Assembly (NCBI GenBank): GCA_903856555.1
Contig: CAIOCC010000173.1
Coordinates: 1-5,481, forward strand
Direction of reading: 5' to 3'
Origin: an uncultured Bacteroidota bacterium
GTDB taxonomy: Bacteria > Bacteroidota > Bacteroidia > UBA7662
DNA: 5,481 nt
The notes beneath the pieces were generated by a model, which saw nothing but the letters and a program-made list of their open reading frames with translations, ran no database searches and was not told the origin of the DNA. This document shows positions 1 through 5,481 of this stretch, piece by piece (the first letter of the stretch is position 1; each line of letters begins with the position of its first letter). The translations under genes were made by a program, and so were the position numbers.

Positions 1-795
1 GAGGGTCGGAATGGCCAGGCAGATGGTCACAAAGGTGAGGGTCTTCATGACATTGTTCATGTTGTTGTTGATGACCGAACTAAAGGCCTCCATCATTTGT
101 CCCATGATTCGTATAGATACAGTGGTCATTTGCAGGGCCTGTTGATTTTCGATCTGGACATCTTCGAGTAAATCCACATCCTCTTCGTAGTCAAAATGCC
201 GGAGCCTGCGCAATCGTTCCATCATGGTGCCGTTGGTCTGCAACGCGGTGGTATAATAAATCAGGGTCTTTTCGTATTGAAGGAGACCGACGATTTCTTT
301 GTTTTTGAGGGAATTCTCAAGTTCATCCTCCAATTTTTCGACCACCTTGTTGATATTGCGAAGGTGGGTTAGGAACTTGGTTGCGGTTTTGAGGAGGATT
401 TGAAGTAAAAAGGTGTCCTTTTTGTTGGTGCTGAAGCCACGGACCCTTTCACGGACGAATTCTTGCAAAATGGCGTTTTCGTCCTTGCAGAGTGTGATGG
501 TGTACTGTTCCGTCTGCATGATCAACAGGGGAAGGGTAATAAAAGGAATATCAAATTCCATGCCCCTGAAATGAGGAATACGAAGGACCACCAGCAAGTA
601 ATCGTTTTCTTTTTCGACCCTCGATAATTCGTCTTGGTCCAAGGAGTCGGTTAAATACTCCACGGCCAAGGGGCAATGCTCCTCAAGCCAGGCCTTGTCC
701 TGTTCGTTGGGGTCCACTATATTGATCCAGCAACCGTTTTCTACCTGCTGTATGGCACGAAGGCCCGCGTCGTTGGTCTGAAAAAGCTGAATCAT
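1..795 (-). CDS. corA: CorA-family magnesium/divalent-cation transporter, C-terminus cut by window edge
   Basis: This is the N-terminal 265 residues of a CorA-type channel, which in this family forms a homopentamer in the inner membrane and moves Mg2+ (sometimes Co2+ or Ni2+). The frame starts at ATG (MIQLFQTND) and is open to base 1. Visible parts are an alpha/beta cytoplasmic domain (about residues 1-120, with WINIVDP near 38-44), then long charged helices. Near residues 205-220 is DLLEDVQIENQQAL, the typical CorA stalk segment. At 241-265 is INNNMNNVMKTLTFVT running into a hydrophobic stretch, the classic entry to transmembrane helix 1. The diagnostic GMN pore motif should lie just past the left edge, so Mg2+ selectivity cannot be confirmed; a ZntB-like exporter of the same superfamily is the main alternative. 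The start has no Shine-Dalgarno sequence. It follows the dehydrogenase gene by 70 bases, and a possible promoter lies in that gap. Confidence 0.92.
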   Translation of the reverse strand, partial: MIQLFQTNDAGLRAIQQVENGCWINIVDPNEQDKAWLEEHCPLAVEYLTDSLDQDELSRVEKENDYLLVVLRIPHFRGMEFDIPFITLPLLIMQTEQYTITLCKDENAILQEFVRERVRGFSTNKKDTFLLQILLKTATKFLTHLRNINKVVEKLEDELENSLKNKEIVGLLQYEKTLIYYTTALQTNGTMMERLRRLRHFDYEEDVDLLEDVQIENQQALQMTTVSIRIMGQMMEAFSSVINNNMNNVMKTLTFVTICLAIPTL

Positions 796-810
796 AGGGT
801 AATGCGCCCG

Positions 811-818
811 CAAAAATA
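811..818 (-). promoter_or_regulatory. Candidate Bacteroidota -7 promoter element for corA
   Basis: Read on the minus strand, this octamer is TATTTTTG, an exact match to the Bacteroidota -7 consensus TAnnTTTG. It ends 15 bases before the corA ATG, which would give a very short leader of about 10 bases. I do not see the matching TTG at the usual -33 spacing; the nearest TTG is about 32 bases upstream of the octamer, which is too far. The element also forms one arm of an AT-rich inverted repeat (811-816 with 822-827). A chance match in an AT-rich spacer is possible. Confidence 0.3.
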
Positions 819-833
819 GGGTTTTTGGGGGAC

Positions 834-854
834 CTTGGGGCCGATACGGCCAAG
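834..854 (-). terminator. Candidate hairpin between the dehydrogenase gene and corA
   Basis: On the minus strand this 21-base segment can fold as CTTGGCCG-TAT-CGGCCCCAAG: eight base pairs around a 3-base loop, with a 2-base bulge on the 3' arm. It begins 11 bases after the TAG stop of the dehydrogenase gene, where a terminator would be expected. No T-run follows directly; the next one is about 16 bases downstream, after a C-run and an A-run. It is therefore not a canonical intrinsic terminator and could be an attenuator, an RNA 3'-end stabiliser or chance. Confidence 0.25.
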
Positions 855-865
855 TTCGAGCGGTC

Positions 866-2185
866 CTAGGGCATGACTTGCGTTTCCCGGCTAGTGATCC
901 CCAACGCATCCAAACCCTTCAAGATGGGTTGGTACCAATGCGGGGCCAATGGTCTTTGGAGTCCCGTTTCTTGAACTTGGCCTTTGAGATAGCACTCCAC
1001 AGCCATTGCCAACGGCCAACCCACGGTTTGGGCCATCGCAGAATTTTCACCCCCTTCTCCTTCAAGGACTAGTTCGCTTCGGTGATCAACCACCCGACCA
1101 TCGTGGTCCTTGGAGCGGATGCGATGGCACATCACCACCATATCCCGGTCCATGGCCCCCAAGGACATACGCTCCACCATCCGTTGCTCAAGGTTTTGGG
1201 CGGGATTGGTGGCATACGCGTCAACGACGGCTGGGTCCCAAAAACCCAGAAAAGCCCATAATTCGATAACTTTTTGGGTTTCCTCTAGGGAATAATGCAA
1301 TTCCGCGCCCAGAATTTTGGTCAATTCGGTGGCTGTTGGCCATTTTAAGGGTTCTTTGGGGAGGTTGGTGTCTACGTTGAGCCCCAAATAGGCCAAAGGG
1401 AACCAAGCCAAACAGAAATCACGGTGCCGTAGGGTCCCGCGGATGACCGTATCGGCCTGCTCCAAGCCGTACAATGCCCGGTAGGGCAGGGAATTTCTAT
1501 TGAAATACCCCACAAGATCCCTGTGGCCCGTTAGTTCCAATGGCTGAACGGCGCGAAACAAGCGGGGGTAGGGGATGATTTCGATTTGGTTGTTTTGCCA
1601 ATAAACCGCTGGGCCGCTTTGTCCGGCTAGCACCACATTGCGAGGATTCCACGAAAATTTGTAATGCCAAGGATTATCGTCGGATACCGGGGCCACAAGT
1701 CCCCCTGTATAGCCTTCGTAGGACAAGATGCTGTGCCCGGCATCGCGCAAACGATCCATGATTTGAAGGGCGGTCATATGGTCCAATCCAGGATCGCAAC
1801 CGCATTCGTTGAGGAACAAGAGGCCATTGGCTTTGATATCGGGTGCCAGGGCCTCCATTTCACCACTTTGGTAAGAGGCTGTAAACAACGAAACCTTGTT
1901 TTTGAGGCAGCTCATGGCTACTTGCATATGCAACGAAACCGGAAGAAGGGAGATGACAACCACGGATTCTTTAACCAAGGCATCCAGGATTTCGGGCTGA
2001 GCGAGGGGGTCCAAGGCCACGGCTCGGCAGTTGGGAAGTCCTTCGATTTTGGCTTGGGCATGGTCAAGGTCTTGATCAGCAACGATTAGTTCACATTCCA
2101 AAACGGCGGAATGTTGGGCCAAATAGCGAATGAGGTAGCCGGAGGAGCGTCCTGCGCCTAGAACAAGAATGGGGCGGAAAGGCAT
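866..2185 (-). CDS. Saccharopine dehydrogenase-family oxidoreductase (L-glutamate-forming type)
   Basis: This 439-residue cytoplasmic enzyme resembles the C-terminal half of eukaryotic AASS and fungal saccharopine reductase. Those enzymes oxidise saccharopine to glutamate plus 2-aminoadipate 6-semialdehyde. The Rossmann motif GAGRSSG is at residues 10-16, and an Asp (D37) ends the second beta strand, which favours NAD over NADP. Family signatures follow in order: VISLLPVSLH (77-86), TASY (102-105), NECGCDPGLDHM (126-137), YTGGLVAP (159-166), NPWHYKFSW (171-179), and near the C-terminus TVGWPLAMA (387-395). The length fits a stand-alone dehydrogenase. I chose the ATG at 2185 because the Rossmann strand begins six residues later. 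The same frame stays open upstream to 2362, but that extension overlaps the preceding gene and resembles nothing in the family. No Shine-Dalgarno sequence is seen. The 73-base gap before it shows no clear promoter. No lysine-ketoglutarate reductase or aminoadipate dehydrogenase gene is visible nearby, so the true substrate is inferred from family only. Confidence 0.93.
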   Translation of the reverse strand: MPFRPILVLGAGRSSGYLIRYLAQHSAVLECELIVADQDLDHAQAKIEGLPNCRAVALDPLAQPEILDALVKESVVVISLLPVSLHMQVAMSCLKNKVSLFTASYQSGEMEALAPDIKANGLLFLNECGCDPGLDHMTALQIMDRLRDAGHSILSYEGYTGGLVAPVSDDNPWHYKFSWNPRNVVLAGQSGPAVYWQNNQIEIIPYPRLFRAVQPLELTGHRDLVGYFNRNSLPYRALYGLEQADTVIRGTLRHRDFCLAWFPLAYLGLNVDTNLPKEPLKWPTATELTKILGAELHYSLEETQKVIELWAFLGFWDPAVVDAYATNPAQNLEQRMVERMSLGAMDRDMVVMCHRIRSKDHDGRVVDHRSELVLEGEGGENSAMAQTVGWPLAMAVECYLKGQVQETGLQRPLAPHWYQPILKGLDALGITSRETQVMP

Positions 2186-2258
2186 CGTTAGAATGGTGGA
2201 GGAGCGAAGGTTGGAGTGGATAGTCAACGAGGTTGGGTCGTCGGAAGAGGGAAGTAGA

Positions 2259-3119
2259 TTAACGACTCGGCTGGTAATTCGGAATTTCTTTAAAAACAAG
2301 GGCACCTTTCTCCCAAACAAGACCATCGAAGGTTCCGTCGGGGATGTAGTCGAAGTCAGCACTGGAGGGGTCCAGCCCTCGGCTGATCAAGTGGTCAAAG
2401 AAAATAAGCCCTTGTTCTTGGTCCCAATTCATTTGGACCCTTACATCCCTTGGGTAAATGAGCTGTAGGCGGGTCTGTGTTTTTGGACCCACTCGAATCA
2501 AAGGGGCACCCACCAAAGCACGGTTTTGGAGGGTATCGGGACAAACCCAATCCACGACTTTTCGCTGGCAAAAAGGTTCCCGGGCGTCGTAACCAATGAC
2601 GGCGTAACAAGGCAAACCCGCATGAGTGGCCGTATAAGGCAAGATTTCGATGTAGACGGCCCCTGGCCATTGTTGGCCCTCGTAAATCGTGTCTACCTCG
2701 AATCGATTGGCTTGCTGATCCAAGAGGGGGTAGAGTCGGCCCTCCTGGTCAAAAAGACAACCGTAATGGCGACGGGCATTTTGCTCTAATTGCACCGACC
2801 AGGTTAGGATTTTCCATTGTCCGTCCGGGCTGTTCAAGGCCGATACCGGGTGCAATTCAGACCAGGGGAAATCCCAGGCAACGTCGGAACGAATCAAGCG
2901 CCCCAAATCTTGAACAAAGCGATGGTTGGCAACCCGGCGACGGGCCACCGAAGTATCGGTATTCCAAACAAGGATTTTGTTCTGCAAGGCCTCCAAAACC
3001 GTATCCTCCACCGCTGGTTCGGGTCGGGCTGGTTGGGCATGGACGGCGCTGTTGCTTGCGTTCCAAAAAGCCATCAAGGTCACGCTAAACAATAGGCAGA
3101 AGCTTCGTCTTAGTGGCAT
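2259..3119 (-). CDS. Conserved secreted protein of unknown function (Bacteroidota family)
   Basis: This is a 286-residue exported protein. Residues 1-28 form a type I signal peptide: MPLRR, a hydrophobic core, then AVHA before Q29. No lipobox is present, so it is not a lipoprotein. The mature part resembles a family of small secreted proteins I know from Bacteroidota genomes. Landmarks are LNSPDGQWKILTWSVQ (95-110), HYGCLF (118-123), WPGAVYIEILPY (151-162), IGYDAR (175-180), GAPLIRV (204-210) and FDHLISR...YIPDGTFDGLVWEKGALVF (241-276). I know of no assigned function for the family. Four cysteines (121, 171, 184, 193) remain after processing and could form disulfides in the periplasm. There is no T9SS sorting domain, so it probably stays in the periplasm or on the envelope. 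Its ATG lies 3 bases after the TAA of the protease gene, implying one transcript and likely translational coupling. No Shine-Dalgarno sequence precedes it. Confidence 0.88.
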   Translation of the reverse strand: MPLRRSFCLLFSVTLMAFWNASNSAVHAQPARPEPAVEDTVLEALQNKILVWNTDTSVARRRVANHRFVQDLGRLIRSDVAWDFPWSELHPVSALNSPDGQWKILTWSVQLEQNARRHYGCLFDQEGRLYPLLDQQANRFEVDTIYEGQQWPGAVYIEILPYTATHAGLPCYAVIGYDAREPFCQRKVVDWVCPDTLQNRALVGAPLIRVGPKTQTRLQLIYPRDVRVQMNWDQEQGLIFFDHLISRGLDPSSADFDYIPDGTFDGLVWEKGALVFKEIPNYQPSR

Positions 3120-3122
3120 GAA

Positions 3123-5481
3123 TTAGGGGGCGGATTTGATCCATCGAAAACGATAGAAATGGGCAAAGCCGGGGTTGGAAATAGGATATTCTTCCATCAC
3201 GATGGTATAGAGCCCCGGGGCGATCGAAGGTAGTTCCCATGCGCTGTCCTCCCCGTTTGAAGAAGTCATGTCGCTGCTCCAGATGGTTTGACCCGCGGTA
3301 TTCAACAGATTCAAGCGTAGGGCTTTGGGGTTGCCAGGAGTTCGGTAATGCACGCGATTTTGGGCCGAAGGATTGGGGTAAATCCAGCGTAATTTTTGAT
3401 TGGATTCGTAGCTGGAACTTTCGGTTGCTGCGGCAAAGACTCGATACATCGCAACATTGGTTACATAAAGGTTCCCCCCAAAATCATTGAGGGTTGTAAA
3501 TCGCAAACGATAAGATCCGGGTGTATTTTGTTGTAACAATGAATCGTTTATGATGATTCGTCGAAAAGCGCTGCTATCAGCAGGGTTAATTCCGGAATGG
3601 GTCCGAAGGCTGTCTCCTCCGTTGCGATAAATAATCCGAAAATTTTGTCCGCAATTATCGGACAGTTCCACCCACAAGGAATCTCGAAAGGTGGTGCTTC
3701 GATTGGCGTACGCTACATCAAACGACAAACGATAGCCTTGGCCCCAGGGTGCGGCAGCTTTGAAGAAAGGAGGCGACAGGAGGTGGTCTTTTTGACGGAG
3801 TCGTGAGGAGTAATCCCTCATTTTGATACCGGCTGCCCATCCCGATCCGACGCCAATCGATCCAGAGCCCGATGGATGAGGCGGCGATGGTGTGGACGGC
3901 AAGCGAACCAACGCCCAGGTGGCCGGTAGACCGTTGGCGTTGTAATCATCGTTATCCGGATTCTCAATCAACCAGTCGGTGGCTCGATGATTTTCTGTAA
4001 CAAAAGGCAAACGAAGACTATCGTCAAAATGTTCCGTGATAAGGTCTTGAGCAGATTCGATGTTATCAAATGCAACGGCAAAATAGTTGTTGAGGGTATC
4101 GCTTTCGGTGCCCATGAGGGATGGGAGAGGACTGCTGCTAATTCTGAACATCCACCTTTCGGTGTTTCGCAACGGGTTGCGAACAAGGGATTGAATGGTG
4201 AGGGTGGTGGATTGCCCTGGTTGCAAGGTCAGGTTGCCAAACGAAACCGAATGATGCCAAGTTCGTTGGTCGTAAAGGTCTATATAAAAGCCCTGAACGG
4301 TGGTATCACCCCGGTTCACAACGCGGAGCCGTAACGGGATGGAGCCCGCTGCATTGACGGAGCAGCGAAGGCCCAATTGGTTCATTTGGGGGGAATCCAA
4401 ACCCAAAATGGCCAGATCTGTTCGCTGATTTGACGGGGGTTGCACAGGGAAACGGGAGGCTAGGAAGGCATAGGCCGCGTCTGTTTGTATTAAGCCTCTT
4501 CCAAAGAGCTGATCCTCCCCAGCTGGACCCAGATCCAGGGCGGTTTGGTACAAGGCATTGAGAATTTGACGTCCGCTGACTTGGGGGAAGGCTTCCTTGA
4601 GCAAAAGAACAGCTCCGCTCACGTGTGGTGAAGCCATGCTGGTTCCTGATTTTTGGCCGTAACCGGTGGGTCCGTCGGCGGAGCGAATGTTGACGCCCGG
4701 GGCGGAAACCTCGGGCTTGATAATTCCCAATGAATCGGTTCCGCAACGACTGGGACCGTTGCTCGAAAAACCGGCCAGGGCATTGCTGGGTTCCAAAGCG
4801 CCGATACAAAACACATTCAGCGTGTCGTAGACAACCTGGGCAGGTACACCAATGGTGAAGGGACCAGGGCCGTTATTGCCGGCCGAAAAGACATTGGCGA
4901 TACCGGCGGCTTCGACGGATAACAAGGCTTGGGCAACAACGGGTGCTTGGCAAACACTGTCAAATCCGGCATTGGCCCTTCCCCATGAATTATTGATCAC
5001 ATCCGGTACATCGGTAGTGGTGGAGGTATCGCCATCCGGATTCAAGGCCCATTGAAAAGCCTGCATTAGTTGGGTCCAAGAACGTACATAGGCCAGGTTA
5101 GTAACAATGGGGTCGGTGGCCAGAAAATAGGCCCCCATGGCCATTCCGATGGTATCCCTGGTGGCCGTATCCAGCCCCAAAACCGTTCCAATAACGTGGG
5201 TACCGTGGTTTCCGCTTTTGTCAGCTGGTATCGGTTCATCGTAAGGCAGCCAGGCTTGATCCAGCCCCAAGCGATGCCCCAAAAATTTACCCCGCAAGGC
5301 AGGATGCTGTGGCCAAACCCCGGTATCCATCAACAAGGCACGACGTCCTTTGCCTGTATAACCGCGGGCCCACATTTGCGGGGCCTGAACGGCGATGAGT
5401 CCCGGTTCTTTGCCGTTGACCAATCCTGTGTTTTCGGGCTCGAATGCTTCCTGACAGGCCGACGCCTCTTGGCCTTCGGTA
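3123..5481 (-). CDS. Subtilisin-like serine protease (S8) secreted by type IX secretion, N-terminus cut by window edge
   Basis: 785 residues are visible, and the frame is open to the right edge. The signal peptide and any propeptide lie outside. Counting from the edge, the catalytic domain spans about residues 27-345: Asp52 in MDTGV, His92 in NHGTHVIGTV, oxyanion Asn202 in SAGNNGPG and Ser281 in SGTSMASPHVSGA. The full triad is intact, so it should be an active endopeptidase. Next come a CARDB-like beta-sandwich (about 353-473, RTDLAILGLDSP to DTLNNYF), a jelly-roll module of the MAM or choice-of-anchor type (about 474-690, with LSFDVAYANRS and FGGNLYVTNV), and a T9SS type A sorting domain (about 697-785). 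The expected route is Sec export, then T9SS passage across the outer membrane with removal of the sorting domain, leaving the protease at the cell surface or in the medium, where nutritional protein degradation is the likely role. It is the most upstream gene here, and a small secreted protein follows after 3 bases. The TTG at 5423 is internal, not a start. Confidence 0.95.
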   Translation of the reverse strand, partial: TEGQEASACQEAFEPENTGLVNGKEPGLIAVQAPQMWARGYTGKGRRALLMDTGVWPQHPALRGKFLGHRLGLDQAWLPYDEPIPADKSGNHGTHVIGTVLGLDTATRDTIGMAMGAYFLATDPIVTNLAYVRSWTQLMQAFQWALNPDGDTSTTTDVPDVINNSWGRANAGFDSVCQAPVVAQALLSVEAAGIANVFSAGNNGPGPFTIGVPAQVVYDTLNVFCIGALEPSNALAGFSSNGPSRCGTDSLGIIKPEVSAPGVNIRSADGPTGYGQKSGTSMASPHVSGAVLLLKEAFPQVSGRQILNALYQTALDLGPAGEDQLFGRGLIQTDAAYAFLASRFPVQPPSNQRTDLAILGLDSPQMNQLGLRCSVNAAGSIPLRLRVVNRGDTTVQGFYIDLYDQRTWHHSVSFGNLTLQPGQSTTLTIQSLVRNPLRNTERWMFRISSSPLPSLMGTESDTLNNYFAVAFDNIESAQDLITEHFDDSLRLPFVTENHRATDWLIENPDNDDYNANGLPATWALVRLPSTPSPPHPSGSGSIGVGSGWAAGIKMRDYSSRLRQKDHLLSPPFFKAAAPWGQGYRLSFDVAYANRSTTFRDSLWVELSDNCGQNFRIIYRNGGDSLRTHSGINPADSSAFRRIIINDSLLQQNTPGSYRLRFTTLNDFGGNLYVTNVAMYRVFAAATESSSYESNQKLRWIYPNPSAQNRVHYRTPGNPKALRLNLLNTAGQTIWSSDMTSSNGEDSAWELPSIAPGLYTIVMEEYPISNPGFAHFYRFRWIKSAP
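3126..3392 (-). other. T9SS type A C-terminal sorting domain of the S8 protease
   Basis: The last 89 residues of the protease match the Por-secretion sorting domain pattern. YPNPS opens it, followed by a strand with LRLNLLNTAGQTIW, then LPSIAPGLYTIVM, and a final short strand ending RFRWIKSAP close to the terminus. In characterised T9SS substrates this domain directs transport across the outer membrane and is then cleaved. It is the strongest taxonomic marker in the window. The ending is somewhat longer than the usual finish soon after GxY plus one strand. Confidence 0.88.

Noticed and set aside
1664..2089. 141-codon open frame on the plus strand
   Set aside because: It lies entirely antisense to conserved parts of the dehydrogenase gene, shows no recognisable domain and looks like a by-product of that gene's codon use.
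2186..2362. Upstream extension of the dehydrogenase frame that would add 59 residues and begin at 2362
   Set aside because: It would overlap the last 104 bases of the secreted-protein gene, and its sequence does not resemble the family. The Rossmann fold begins naturally right after the ATG at 2185.
3987..4334. 115-codon open frame on the plus strand
   Set aside because: It is antisense to the CARDB and jelly-roll region of the protease, has no recognisable motif and has no neighbours on its strand.
4306..4809. 167-codon minus-strand frame rich in Arg, Gly, Ser and Pro
   Set aside because: It is a frame-shifted reading of the protease catalytic domain, where the correct frame encodes the oxyanion-region and Ser motifs without interruption. 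There is no sign of a programmed frameshift.
5168..5270. Repeated 12-mer ATCCAGCCCCAA near 5169 and 5259
   Set aside because: Both copies encode LGLD in the protease frame, in different structural positions. This is a chance coding similarity, not a DNA repeat.
5421..5423. TTG as a possible start codon of the S8 protease
   Set aside because: The frame stays open upstream to the window edge with protein-like sequence, and no signal peptide follows the TTG. A T9SS substrate needs one, so the real start lies outside the window.

Overview
The window looks like an ordinary chromosomal stretch of a member of the Bacteroidota. The main evidence is a subtilisin-like protease whose C-terminus carries a type IX secretion (T9SS, Por) type A sorting domain, a system essentially restricted to that phylum. 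Two weaker signs agree: a secreted protein of a family I know from Bacteroidota genomes, and no clear Shine-Dalgarno sequence before any of the three visible start codons. G+C is roughly balanced. I would not name a genus.

Layout: four genes, all on the minus strand, fill nearly the whole window, so transcription runs from high to low coordinates. (1) 5481-3123 is a subtilase (family S8) with a CARDB-like domain, a jelly-roll domain and a T9SS sorting domain; its N-terminus lies beyond the right edge. (2) 3119-2259, only 3 bases downstream, is a 286-residue secreted protein of a conserved but uncharacterised family. (3) 2185-866 is a saccharopine dehydrogenase-family enzyme of 439 residues. 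(4) 795-1 is a CorA-type divalent-cation channel; its second half, including the expected GMN pore motif, lies beyond the left edge. The spacers are 3, 73 and 70 bases. No stretch over 300 bases lacks a gene.

The first two genes probably form a translationally coupled pair of exported proteins. The dehydrogenase and the CorA protein are housekeeping-type genes with no evident link to the protease. The 70-base gap before corA contains a GC-rich hairpin and a Bacteroidota-type -7 element, so corA may have its own promoter.

I see no tRNA, rRNA, CRISPR array, insertion sequence, phage gene, toxin-antitoxin pair or defence system. The plus strand has no convincing gene; its long open frames lie antisense to the real genes. 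The less characterised part is the small secreted protein and its tight coupling to the T9SS protease. I found no evidence of an undescribed multi-gene system.
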